64,000 nucleotides of DNA from Methylobacterium sp. J-048. Lineage in GTDB: Bacteria > Pseudomonadota > Alphaproteobacteria > Rhizobiales > Beijerinckiaceae. This document shows, piece by piece, positions 43,241 to 51,869 of the stretch. Numbering within the stretch: position 1 is the first letter of the stretch; each line of letters starts with the position of its first letter. Position numbers and translations under genes: made by a program. The DNA is taken from contig NZ_JAKSYL010000198.1 in assembly GCF_022829515.1 (NCBI RefSeq), forward strand, positions 22,616 to 86,615, given 5' to 3'. The notes below the pieces were generated by a model, which was not told the origin of the DNA, did not search any database, and saw only the letters and a list, made by a program, of their open reading frames with translations.

Positions 43241-44380
43241 ATGGCGATGATGCGCGCGATCGGGCTGATGAGCGGCACCTCGCTGGACGGCGTCGACATC
43301 GCGCTGATCGAGACCGACGGCGAGCGGGTCCACGTGGTCAAAGGCCCGAACAACTTCCTGGAGCCCCTGGGGCCGACCGGGTATCGCGGCTATTCCGATG
43401 AGGAGAAAGCGCTCCTGCGCGCCGCCACCAAAGATGCCGAGTCGGTGCTCCATCCGGGCGACCGGCCCGGGCGCCTGCCCGAGGCAGAGGCGTTCGTAAC
43501 CCAGGCCCATGCCGAGGCGGTGGAGCGTTTCCTGGCGGAGAACGGGCTTCAAGCAGATGAGATCGACGTCATCGGCTTCCACGGCCAGACCGTGATCCAC
43601 CGGCCGGACCAGCGCATCTCCATCCAGATCGGTGACGGACAGGTGCTCGCCACCCGGCTCGGCATCCCGGTGGTCTCGGACCTGCGCCGGGCCGATATCG
43701 AGGCCGGCGGCCAGGGGGCGCCACTGGTGCCGGTGTTCCACAAGGCGCTGGCCGAGGCTTCGGGTTTCGACGGCCCGTTCGGCATCCTCAATATCGGCGG
43801 CGTCGCCAACGCGACGCTGATCGATTCCAAGGGCGGCGTGATCGCCTTCGACACCGGCCCCGGCAATGCCCTGATCGACGAATGGATGCAGGAGCGTGAG
43901 GGCAAGAACCTCGACGATGGCGGGCGCACCGCCGCCCGCGGCCGCGCCGACGAACCGCTGCTCGCCTGGCTGCTGATGCACCCGTTCTTCTTTCGCCGGC
44001 CTCCGAAATCCCTCGATCGGAACTGGTTCTCGCACAAGCTCGCCGGCCAGCTCTCGACCGAGGACGGGGCTGCGACGCTCACGGCCTTCACGGCTCGGGC
44101 GGTGGCCCGGGCGCTGGACCACGCCCCCGAGATCCCGACCCGCTGGATCGTGGCTGGCGGCGGCGCGCGCAACGGCGAGTTGGTGCGGTTGCTGAACTAT
44201 CACCTGCGCGCCGAGATCACGACCGCGGACGCGATCGGTTGGTCCTCGGCCTACCTGGAGGCCCAGGCCTTCGCGTATCTCGCGGTGCGCTCGCTGCGGG
44301 GCCTGCCGATCACCTTCCCGCCGACCACCGGGGTGCGCGAGCCGATGACCGGCGGGGTCCTGGCGCGACCGAATGCCTGA
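43241..44380 (+). CDS. anmK: Anhydro-N-acetylmuramic acid kinase
   Basis: 379 residues. Phosphorylates and opens 1,6-anhydro-MurNAc to MurNAc-6-phosphate during peptidoglycan recycling, downstream of NagZ. Start region GLMSGTSLDGVDIALIET, HGQTVIHRP, FDTGPGNALID and WIVAGGGARN are family signatures. It shares about 8 bp with one reading of the next gene and is the first of a tight row with the catalase-like and McrB-domain genes. Confidence 0.96.
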   Translation: MAMMRAIGLMSGTSLDGVDIALIETDGERVHVVKGPNNFLEPLGPTGYRGYSDEEKALLRAATKDAESVLHPGDRPGRLPEAEAFVTQAHAEAVERFLAENGLQADEIDVIGFHGQTVIHRPDQRISIQIGDGQVLATRLGIPVVSDLRRADIEAGGQGAPLVPVFHKALAEASGFDGPFGILNIGGVANATLIDSKGGVIAFDTGPGNALIDEWMQEREGKNLDDGGRTAARGRADEPLLAWLLMHPFFFRRPPKSLDRNWFSHKLAGQLSTEDGAATLTAFTARAVARALDHAPEIPTRWIVAGGGARNGELVRLLNYHLRAEITTADAIGWSSAYLEAQAFAYLAVRSLRGLPITFPPTTGVREPMTGGVLARPNA

Positions 44381-44429
44381 TCCCCGCGTCGGAAACCGAT
44401 GTACGGCCCGGCGGTTGGCTCCCGATAGG

Positions 44430-45542
44430 ATGCGATCGGGATTAAAGACCTTGGCCGAGACTTATCTGCGCTACCACGACGGCATCGAGACGCCGGCGCC
44501 GGACGAGAACGACACCATCGACGCGATCATCGCGTCGATGACCCGCGAAAGCGAGACCACGGCCAGTCGTTACGGCCACGCGGTGCGTGCCTCACACGCC
44601 AAGGTCAGCGGTGTGGTCATCGGCGAGCTTCAGGTGCCGGACGACCTCCCGCCCGAGCTGAAGCAGGGCCTGTTCGCCAAGGGCGGCACCTATCCGGTGA
44701 TCGTTCGATTCGCGCAGGGGCCGGGCGAACTCCTGAAGGACAGCGTCTCGACCCACCGGGGCATGGCGATCAAGGTGCTGGGCGTCGAGGGCGAGAAGCT
44801 GCCCGGCCATAGCGCAGCGACCCAGGATTTCGTGCTCGCGACCGGCCCGGTTTTCCCGAACCCGGATGCCAAAGGGTTCCTCGGCAGGATGAAGCAGCTG
44901 GAGGCCGGCACGAAGGCGCCGGAAGCCGTGAAGGCTGCCGTTTCCGGGACCGCCCGGGCCATCGACACCGTCGTGAAGGCCGTGACGGGGGAGAGTTCGC
45001 CGCTCCTCGATTTCTTCGGGCACGAGCCCCTGCATCCGCTGGCCGAGCCGTATTATTCGCAAGCCGCGCTCCGCTACGGCGACCATGTCGCCAAGATCGC
45101 GGCCTTCCCGGCTGGCTCGAAGCAGGAGGCCCTGGCCGGCGAGAAGCTGCATCCGGGCGAGGACCCGGACGCGTTCCGGCATGCGGTCACGGCTTATTTC
45201 GGAGGCGATACGGCCGTGTTCGAGATTCGCGCACAACTCTGCACAAATCTCAACGACATGCCGGTCGAGGATGCGTCGAAGCGCTGGGACGAGGCGGCGA
45301 GCCCCTATCGCACCGTCGCGCGCCTGGTCCTGCCGGCGCAGGATTCCCGATCCGAAGCGCGCACCCGCTACGCCGACGATGTCCTGTCCTTCCGGCCGGC
45401 CCACGCTCTCGCGACGCACCGCCCGCTCGGTTCGCTGATGCGGGCGCGGCTCAAAACCTATCAGGCGCTCTCCAATTTCCGCCACGGGCGCAACCAGATT
45501 CCCGGGACGGAGCCGACCGCGATCGAGCAGGTGCCGGCCTGA
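44430..45542 (+). CDS. Catalase-family (heme) protein, y4iL-like branch
   Basis: 370 residues from ATG 44430; a reading from 44373 that overlaps anmK is also open. Catalase-fold protein of the short y4iL-like branch: YGHAVRASHAKVSG (distal His), PVIVRFAQGPGELLKDS and HRGMAIKVLG (the Arg-rich heme pocket), DFVLATGPVF and SQAALRYGDHVAK. It lacks a typical large-catalase C-terminal flavodoxin. Peroxide or organic-peroxide turnover is inferred from the family. Only 13 bp separate it from the McrB-domain gene. Confidence 0.8.
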   Translation: MRSGLKTLAETYLRYHDGIETPAPDENDTIDAIIASMTRESETTASRYGHAVRASHAKVSGVVIGELQVPDDLPPELKQGLFAKGGTYPVIVRFAQGPGELLKDSVSTHRGMAIKVLGVEGEKLPGHSAATQDFVLATGPVFPNPDAKGFLGRMKQLEAGTKAPEAVKAAVSGTARAIDTVVKAVTGESSPLLDFFGHEPLHPLAEPYYSQAALRYGDHVAKIAAFPAGSKQEALAGEKLHPGEDPDAFRHAVTAYFGGDTAVFEIRAQLCTNLNDMPVEDASKRWDEAASPYRTVARLVLPAQDSRSEARTRYADDVLSFRPAHALATHRPLGSLMRARLKTYQALSNFRHGRNQIPGTEPTAIEQVPA

Positions 45543-45555
45543 TGCCGGTCGCGAT

Positions 45556-46155
45556 GTGAGCCTCGGCCACGCCCTGCGCCGGATCGTCGAGGAATACCCG
45601 CTCGCCCGGCTCGATCCGCCGGCCGGGCATCCCCTGGCGGCGGTGATCCGGCGCGGCGCACCGGACGAGCTGCGCGACGCCCTCGACACCATAGACGGCC
45701 CGTTCCTGGTGAAGGGCAGCCCCGGACGCGGCAGCCACTGGGCGGCCGTGCCCTGGCTCGCCGTGTTCGACCCGACTGTGACCACCAGCGCCACGCGCGG
45801 CTATTATCTGGTCTACCTGTTTCCGGCCCACCGCGAGGTCGTCCACCTGTCGCTGGCGCAGGGGACGGTGGCGGCGATCCGCAAGCACGGGTCACGGACT
45901 GACGCCTATCTGCGCGCCAGCGGCGATGCGCTGCGCACGCGCCTGTCCGACTTTGCCGAGAGCCTGCCGAACCGGTCCATCACCCTCGGCAGCGCGGGTG
46001 ACCTGCCGAAAGGCTACGAGGCGGCGCACATCCTCGGTCTCAGCTACGACCTCGGCGGTTTGGGGGACGAGCGACGCCTGCGGGCGGATCTCGCTGTCGG
46101 GGTCGCGGCTTATCGGGCGCTCAAGGCGCGGGGCGGGCTCGCGGGGCAGCCGTGA
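45556..46155 (+). CDS. Stand-alone McrB N-terminal-like domain protein (DUF3578/MrcB_N)
   Basis: 199 residues from GTG 45556. The phrases FLVKGSPGRGSHWAAVPWLAVFD, TTSATRGYYLVYLF and VHLSLAQGTVA correspond to the MrcB_N (DUF3578) domain found at the N terminus of McrB-like modification-dependent restriction GTPases, where it reads modified DNA. Here the whole protein is essentially that domain with a short C-terminal helix; no AAA+ GTPase or McrC nuclease is in the neighbourhood. Position 13 bp after the catalase-like gene suggests co-transcription. Its 3' end overlaps the convergent EamA gene by 35 bp. Function unknown. Confidence 0.7.
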   Translation: MSLGHALRRIVEEYPLARLDPPAGHPLAAVIRRGAPDELRDALDTIDGPFLVKGSPGRGSHWAAVPWLAVFDPTVTTSATRGYYLVYLFPAHREVVHLSLAQGTVAAIRKHGSRTDAYLRASGDALRTRLSDFAESLPNRSITLGSAGDLPKGYEAAHILGLSYDLGGLGDERRLRADLAVGVAAYRALKARGGLAGQP

Positions 46156-47095
46156 TAGTGGATGCGGGACGAGGCCCCCCGGCTCGCCGCTGACGAAGCC
46201 ATGCCACGAGCACGTTCAGCGCGATCCCAAAGAAGATGAGCGCTGCGCCCGCCGCGTCGGCGGCTTCGAACGGTTCGTCGAGAAACCAACGCGAGCTGGA
46301 CATGCCGATGATCGGGATCAGCAAGGCGAACGGCGTCACCGTGACGGCGGGGTAGCGGCTGAGCAACCGGTTCCAGAGCGCGAAGGCGAGGATCGTCGTC
46401 GGATAGGCGATGAACAGAACGGCGCCCCAGGTTTGCGCATCCGCCCGCCGGAACGCGGACGCGATGGCGTCGGGTCCTTCGATCACCAGCGACAGGACGA
46501 GGAGCGGCGGTGCCGCCACTAGACTGCCCCAGACCATCAGGGCGAGCATGTCGACGCGGCCAGCGGCCTTCACGATCACGTTGGCGACGCCCCAGAACAG
46601 GGCCGCCCCGATGACGAGCAGAAAGGGCCCCAGAAGCGCATGCTGTCCCTGCCAGACGGCGATGACGCCGACCCCGCAGCCGGCGATCAGAGCGCTGAGC
46701 AACTGGAGCCAGCTCGGACGCTCGCCGAAGACCAGGAAGGCGAGCCCGATCGTGAAGAAGACCTGCGTCTGAAGCACCAGCGAGGACAGGCCCGCCGGCA
46801 TGCCGAGCGCCATGCCTAGAAAGAGAAGGCCGAACTTCACGACCCCGAGAATGAGGCCGAACGCGACGACGATGCGGAGGGAAGTCCGCGGCGGCTTCAA
46901 GATCAAGATGCCCGGGAAAGCCGCGAGCAGGAAGCGCAGGCCGGTCAAAAACAACGGCGGAAAGGCCACGAGGGCAATCTTGATCGCCACGAAATTCAAG
47001 CCGAATATCGTGACCACCACGAGCGCGATGCATATGTCCACCACCAGCATCCCGCATGCTCCCGGCTTTCCAAGCACATCCGTCAGCGACGGCAT
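46121..47095 (-). CDS. EamA-family (DMT) transporter
   Basis: 324 residues if it starts at ATG 47095; a start at ATG 47050 (MLVVDICIALVVV) would place the first helix at the N terminus and is equally likely. Ten hydrophobic helices arranged as two EamA repeats (about 20-155 and 165-300), e.g. FGLNFVAIKIAL and ALFWGVANVIVKAAG. Exporters of amino-acid derivatives such as O-acetylserine/cysteine are typical; the substrate is not shown by sequence. Basic C-terminal tail. Confidence 0.85.
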   Translation of the reverse strand: MPSLTDVLGKPGACGMLVVDICIALVVVTIFGLNFVAIKIALVAFPPLFLTGLRFLLAAFPGILILKPPRTSLRIVVAFGLILGVVKFGLLFLGMALGMPAGLSSLVLQTQVFFTIGLAFLVFGERPSWLQLLSALIAGCGVGVIAVWQGQHALLGPFLLVIGAALFWGVANVIVKAAGRVDMLALMVWGSLVAAPPLLVLSLVIEGPDAIASAFRRADAQTWGAVLFIAYPTTILAFALWNRLLSRYPAVTVTPFALLIPIIGMSSSRWFLDEPFEAADAAGAALIFFGIALNVLVAWLRQRRAGGPRPASTITAAPRARPAP

Positions 47096-47274
47096 CGTGC
47101 ATGGTCAAGCGTGAGCACGCGATGAGCCAAGTCCAGGTACAGTTCCGGCCGATCCACCGAAACTGTCCGGCCTTTCGAACAAGATAGTTTGACCCGAGCA
47201 TCCCTGTCGGTCTGATGTTGTTATTTCAACACATTTACATCATTTGATATGAATAATTTGGACTTACGGCCCCG

Positions 47275-47578
47275 ATGATTACCAAAAACCACTCCTGGGA
47301 TGTCGTAGAACATCTTGATACGCCCGAGCGCATCGCCCTCTACATCGAGGCAATGCTCGAAGATGGCGATCCTGCGCTCATCGCTTCGGCCATCGGCGAC
47401 TTGGCGCGGGCGCGCGGCATGGCCCAGATCGCGGCTGAGACAGGGCGATCGTGCGAGAGTCTCTATCGAGCCCTGTCCGAGAAGGGGGAACCCACAGCTC
47501 GACACGCTGGTGGGCGTCCTCAAGGCGATTAGCCTGAGACTCAGCGTTCAGCCGATAGCCGGCTCGGAGCCGGCATAA
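47275..47578 (+). pseudogene. HigA/TIGR02684-type addiction-module antitoxin, frameshifted
   Basis: The first about 70 residues from ATG 47275 (HLDTPERIALYIEAMLEDGDPALIASAIGDLARARGMAQIA...) match the helix-turn-helix antidote family that partners RelE/ParE-like killers. In a G5 run (47484-47488) the frame changes: the in-frame product ends with an unrelated tail, whereas the +1-shifted frame continues exactly as the family expects (GNPQLDTLVGVLKAISLRLSV) to a stop at 47578. Removing one G restores a full antitoxin. No killer toxin lies upstream, so it is an orphan remnant. Confidence 0.75.
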
Positions 47579-47637
47579 GATTTTGCGCGGGAAGACGGTT
47601 TGTGCCCCCGGCGCTCCCGCGCTAGACGGGCCGCGTC

Positions 47638-48774
47638 ATGTCTCACAACACGTTCGGCCACCTGTTCCGCGTCACGACCTTCGGCGAGAGCCACGGGGTC
47701 GCGCTCGGCTGCGTGGTCGATGGCTGTCCGCCCGGGCTGGCGCTGGAGGCCGACGAGATCCAGGCTGAGCTCGACCGCCGCAAGCCCGGCCAGTCGCGCT
47801 TCACCACCCAGCGCCGCGAGCCCGATCAGGTGAAGATCCTGTCGGGGGTGTTCTCGGACGACCGCACGGGCGGGCGCCAGTTCACCACCGGCACGCCGAT
47901 CGCCCTGATGATCGAGAACACCGACCAGCGCTCGAAGGATTATTCCGAGATCCGCGACAGCTATCGGCCGGGCCACGCCGACTACACCTACGACGCCAAG
48001 TACGGGATCCGCGATTATCGCGGCGGCGGCCGGTCCTCCGCCCGGGAGACCGCGGCGCGGGTCGCCGCCGGCGCCGTGGCGCGGAAGGTGATTCCGGGCA
48101 TCACCATCCGGGCGGCCCTCGTCCAGATGGGGCCGCACGCCATCGACCGGTCCCGCTGGGACTGGGCCGAGACCGGCAACAACCCGTTCTTCTGCCCCGA
48201 CGCCGAGGCGGCCGCCCAATACGAGACCTATCTGGACGGGATCCGCAAGGACGGCTCCTCGGTCGGCGCGGTGATCGAGGTGGTCGCCGAGAACGTGCCG
48301 CCGGGCCTGGGCGCCCCGGTCTACGGCAAGCTCGACGCGGATCTCGCCGCCGCCATGATGTCGATCAACGCCGTGAAGGGGGTCGAGATCGGCGACGGGT
48401 TCGCGGCCGCCGCCCTGCGGGGCGAGGACAATGCCGACGAGATGCGGGCCGGCAATGACGGACGCCCGCGCTTTCTCGCCAATCATGCCGGCGGCATCCT
48501 CGGGGGCATCTCCAACGGCGAGCCGGTGGTGGTGCGTTTTGCCGTGAAACCGACCTCCTCAATCCTGACCCCGCGCCGCTCCGTGACCCGCGACGGCGCC
48601 GAGGTCGATCTCATCACCAAGGGCCGCCATGACCCCTGCGTCGGCATCCGCGCCGTGCCTGTAGCGGAGGCCATGATGGCCTGCGTGCTGGCCGATCACT
48701 ATCTACGCCATCGCGGGCAGGTGGGAGCGGCCTGTCCCGCCGGGGCTGTGCCCGATCGCGCCGCGATCGGCTAA
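47638..48774 (+). CDS. aroC: Chorismate synthase
   Basis: 378 residues; last step of the shikimate pathway, making chorismate from EPSP with reduced FMN. The three classic signatures are seen: FGESHGVALGCVVDGCPPG near the N terminus, GGGRSSARETAARVA, and RHDPCVGIRAVPVAEAM near the C terminus. Separate from the degraded antitoxin 60 bp upstream. Confidence 0.97.
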   Translation: MSHNTFGHLFRVTTFGESHGVALGCVVDGCPPGLALEADEIQAELDRRKPGQSRFTTQRREPDQVKILSGVFSDDRTGGRQFTTGTPIALMIENTDQRSKDYSEIRDSYRPGHADYTYDAKYGIRDYRGGGRSSARETAARVAAGAVARKVIPGITIRAALVQMGPHAIDRSRWDWAETGNNPFFCPDAEAAAQYETYLDGIRKDGSSVGAVIEVVAENVPPGLGAPVYGKLDADLAAAMMSINAVKGVEIGDGFAAAALRGEDNADEMRAGNDGRPRFLANHAGGILGGISNGEPVVVRFAVKPTSSILTPRRSVTRDGAEVDLITKGRHDPCVGIRAVPVAEAMMACVLADHYLRHRGQVGAACPAGAVPDRAAIG

Positions 48775-48895
48775 GCTCCGAATCCGGACTTTTCACAGGC
48801 TCGCGCGCGCCGGACCGGGATCCCTGTCGGCGACGTGCGAGCCAGGCCTTTCCTCCCCTCGCGGGGCGGGGAGATGCGAGACGAGAGAGCGATCC

Positions 48896-49972
48896 GTGCC
48901 CCATTGCACCGTCACCGAGGCCATCGCGGCCTTCGCCCGCGGCGAGATCGTGGTCGTCACCGACGATGACGATCGCGAGAACGAGGGCGACCTCGTCGTC
49001 GCGGCCTCGCTCTGCACGCCGGAGAAGATGGCGTTCATCATCCGCAACACCTGCGGCATCGTCTGCGCGCCGATCACCCAGGACGAGGCCCGGCGGCTGC
49101 ACCTCGATCCGATGGTGGCATCGAACGACGCGCCGCTCGGAACCGCCTTCACGGTCACGGTCGACGTCAAGCACGGGCTGACCACCGGCATCTCCGCGGA
49201 GCAGCGCTGCAACACCGTGCGGGCGCTCGCCAACGGCAACATGGGCGCCGGCGATTTCGTCAGGCCCGGCCATGTCTTCCCGCTGATCGCCCGCAACGGC
49301 GGCGTGCTGATGCGCTCGGGCCATACCGAGGCCGCGGTCGACCTGTGCAAGCTCGCCGAGCTGCCGCCGGTGGGCGTGATCTGCGAACTCGCCAACGACG
49401 ACGGCACCGTGATGAAGGGGCCGCAGATCGAGGCGTTCTCCGAGACGCATGGGCTGAAGCGCGTCTCGGTCGCCGACCTGATCGCCTATCGGCAGGCCCG
49501 CGATCGGCTGGTCGAGCGGGTTGGGCATTTCTCCGTCCAGTCCAGCCACGGCGATGTGACGGCCTACGCGTTCTCGACGCCCTTTGAGGCGATCCAGCAA
49601 TTCGCCTTCGTGATGGGCGAGATCGGCGACGGCCGGAACGTGCTGGTGCGGCTTCACCGCTCCAATGTCGCGGCCGATGTGATCGGCGGCGGCAAGCAGA
49701 TTGATGCCGTGCTCAAGCGCTTCGCGTCCGAGGGCCGTGGGGTGCTGGTGTACCTGCGGGACGGGACGGCCGGCGTTCCGCTGAAGAGCGCCATGGAGGA
49801 GGGGACGGAGGCCCTGCGGGCCCGCCAGTGGCGCGAGGTCGGCCTCGGCGCCCAGATCCTGCGCGACCTCGGCGTCGTCTCGATCCGCAACCTCGCGACC
49901 TCGGCCCGCTCCTATGTCGGCCTGTCGGGCTTCGGCATCGAGCTGCTGGGCGACGAGCCGCTGGAGGGCTGA
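48896..49972 (+). CDS. ribB: 3,4-dihydroxy-2-butanone-4-phosphate synthase with degenerate RibA half
   Basis: 358 residues from GTG 48896. Residues about 1-205 are a complete RibB domain (TDDDDRENEGDL, GLTTGISAEQR, FVRPGHVFPL, RSGHTEAAVDLCKLA), making the four-carbon riboflavin precursor. Residues about 206-358 have the RibA (GTP cyclohydrolase II) fold outline but not a single Cys, so the zinc site is gone and the half must be inactive or regulatory. Such RibB-X2 fusions are known in proteobacteria. No FMN riboswitch is seen in the 121 bp upstream. Confidence 0.9.
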   Translation: MPHCTVTEAIAAFARGEIVVVTDDDDRENEGDLVVAASLCTPEKMAFIIRNTCGIVCAPITQDEARRLHLDPMVASNDAPLGTAFTVTVDVKHGLTTGISAEQRCNTVRALANGNMGAGDFVRPGHVFPLIARNGGVLMRSGHTEAAVDLCKLAELPPVGVICELANDDGTVMKGPQIEAFSETHGLKRVSVADLIAYRQARDRLVERVGHFSVQSSHGDVTAYAFSTPFEAIQQFAFVMGEIGDGRNVLVRLHRSNVAADVIGGGKQIDAVLKRFASEGRGVLVYLRDGTAGVPLKSAMEEGTEALRARQWREVGLGAQILRDLGVVSIRNLATSARSYVGLSGFGIELLGDEPLEG

Positions 49973-49976
49973 TCGG

Positions 49977-50594
49977 TCAGGCCCGGCGCGCGACGGTCCA
50001 AACCGCCGCGCCGGCCATGATGGCGGCCGCACTCCGATTCAGCCGAGCGCGGAACACGGGTTTTCGCAGCGAATCGCGCGCCCGTGCCGCCAGGGCGGCA
50101 TAGGGCGTCATGACCGCCACCAGCACCAACGCGGTCAGGCCGACGAGAGTGGCGTAATCGGTGCCCGTGACGGTCCGGAGATCGACCAGAGTGGGCAGCA
50201 CGGCGAGATAGAAGACGATCGTCTTTGGGTTGGCCAGGGTGATGGTGATCCCGGCGAGGAAGCTCGCCAGCGGCCGGTCGGCCGGCCCGCCCTCGATCCG
50301 ATCGGTTTTCCCGGCTGAGCGCCACAGGCGGACCGCCAGATGAGCGAGATACAGGCCGGCGCAGAGCCGGACGACGACGAAGACGTCGCCCAGCGTTTCC
50401 GCAATCAGGGTCAAGCCGAACACCGCCGCGGACAGGAAGGTCAGATCTCCGAGGATCAGCCCCACCGAGAACGCCATGGCAGCTCGGAAGCCTGAACTGA
50501 GCGCTCGGGCAATCAGCGCGACGACACCGGGGCCGGGTACGGCGGCCGCCACGCCGAGCGCCAGCGCGTAAGTGAGAAAGCCGGTAAGGGTCAT
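49977..50594 (-). CDS. LysE-family exporter
   Basis: 205 residues with five or six membrane helices. The family motif VPGPGVVALIARALSSGFRAA lies at the N terminus and ANPKTIVFYLAVLP in the second half. RhtB/LysE proteins export amino acids such as threonine, homoserine or lysine; which one is not shown. Convergent with ribB (5 bp between stops). Confidence 0.92.
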   Translation of the reverse strand: MTLTGFLTYALALGVAAAVPGPGVVALIARALSSGFRAAMAFSVGLILGDLTFLSAAVFGLTLIAETLGDVFVVVRLCAGLYLAHLAVRLWRSAGKTDRIEGGPADRPLASFLAGITITLANPKTIVFYLAVLPTLVDLRTVTGTDYATLVGLTALVLVAVMTPYAALAARARDSLRKPVFRARLNRSAAAIMAGAAVWTVARRA

Positions 50595-50756
50595 CGATCG
50601 CTCCCCGAACGGACCGGAGGCGCATTCCGTTCACCGACCCGCATCCGCGAAGGCGGGGCGAAGCGCTTTGACGCCAGCATGAGTCCGATTCGTTCCCGAA
50701 TCGGCCAATCATGCCGCGGTTCGCGCCGTCTGCAAACCGAATCGGCTTGCGCGCCG

Positions 50757-51686
50757 TTACCGCCCCATCAGCGCGTCCACATGGGCGGAGACGGATTTGG
50801 ACAGCCCCTCCAGGCTGTAGCCGCCCTCCAGCACCGAGACGATCCGGCCGCCGGCGCAGCGCTCGGCCAGCTCCATCAGCTTGCGGGTCGCCCAGCCGAA
50901 ATCCTCCGCTTCCAGCCGGAGGTTCGCCAGCGGGTCGAGGCGGTGGGCGTCGAATCCGGCCGAGATCACGATCACGTCGGGCCGGAAGCTCTCCAGCCGC
51001 GACAGGATGCCGGCCTCGAACGCCTCGCGAAACACCGCGCCGTCGTCGTTGGGCCGCAGCGGCACGTTTACGATCGTATCCTTCTCGCCCCGCTCGGAGG
51101 CGGCGCCGCTGCCTGGGAACAGCGGCATCTGGTGCGTCGAGCAGTAAAGAACGCTCGAATCGTCCCAGAAAATGTCTTGGCTGCCGTTGCCGTGGTGGAC
51201 ATCCCAGTCGACCAGGGCCACGCGCTCGGCGCCGTGCTTCTCCCGGGCGTAGCGGGCCGCGATGGCGGCATGATTGAACAGGCAGAAGCCCATGGACCGG
51301 GTCCGCTCGGCATGGTGGCCGGGCGGGCGCATCGCCACGAAGGCGTTGCGGCACTCGCCGGCCATGACCGCGTCGAGGGCGTGGTTGGCGCCCCCGATCG
51401 CCCGCAAGGTCGCCTCCAGGCTGCCGGGCGACAGGATCGTGTCGGCATCGATCCCGACCATCCCGTGCTCCGGCACGGCGGCCACCAGCGCGTCGACGTA
51501 TTCCCGGGGATGCGCCAGGGTGGCCACTTCGACCTCCGCCCGCGGCGCCGCAACCCGCACCAGACCGACGAAGCGCTCGTCTTCAAGGGCGCGTTCGATC
51601 GCCCGCATCCGCGCCGGCCGCTCCGGATGCCCTTCCGGAACCTCGTGGTCGAAACTCGCGGGATGGCTGACGTAGAGGGTGGTCAC
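50757..51686 (-). CDS. Histone-deacetylase-family amidohydrolase
   Basis: 309 residues from GTG 51686 with a GGGAG RBS; longer readings are not family-like. Zinc-dependent deacetylase fold: HPERPARM, RPPGHHAE (catalytic His pair), VALVDWDVHHGNGSQDIF and SAGFDAHRLDPL (zinc ligands Asp, His, Asp) and LEGGYSLEGL. Bacterial members act on acetylpolyamines or as AcuC-like protein deacetylases; the substrate is not known. Confidence 0.92.
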   Translation of the reverse strand: MTTLYVSHPASFDHEVPEGHPERPARMRAIERALEDERFVGLVRVAAPRAEVEVATLAHPREYVDALVAAVPEHGMVGIDADTILSPGSLEATLRAIGGANHALDAVMAGECRNAFVAMRPPGHHAERTRSMGFCLFNHAAIAARYAREKHGAERVALVDWDVHHGNGSQDIFWDDSSVLYCSTHQMPLFPGSGAASERGEKDTIVNVPLRPNDDGAVFREAFEAGILSRLESFRPDVIVISAGFDAHRLDPLANLRLEAEDFGWATRKLMELAERCAGGRIVSVLEGGYSLEGLSKSVSAHVDALMGR

Positions 51687-51869
51687 GACGGTCGCTCCCG
51701 GATGCGGTCCTGTCGCGCGCCTGCAACAGGATCCGGCAATGTGCCATGGGCGCAACGCGCGGACTACGGCGGTGTGCCGGCCCTGCTTATAGTTGCTCAA
51801 ATCTTCCGCGGGACGCGTCGAGACGGGGTTGGCAATCCCGACGTCCGGAAGCCGTCCGAGGACAGCCGC

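Noticed and set aside
48775..48895. FMN riboswitch before ribB
   Set aside because: None of the conserved RFN-element phrases could be found in this 121-bp leader.
50679..51869. Long upstream extension of the L,D-transpeptidase frame
   Set aside because: It is antisense to the deacetylase-like gene and would bury the lipoprotein signal at 51870.
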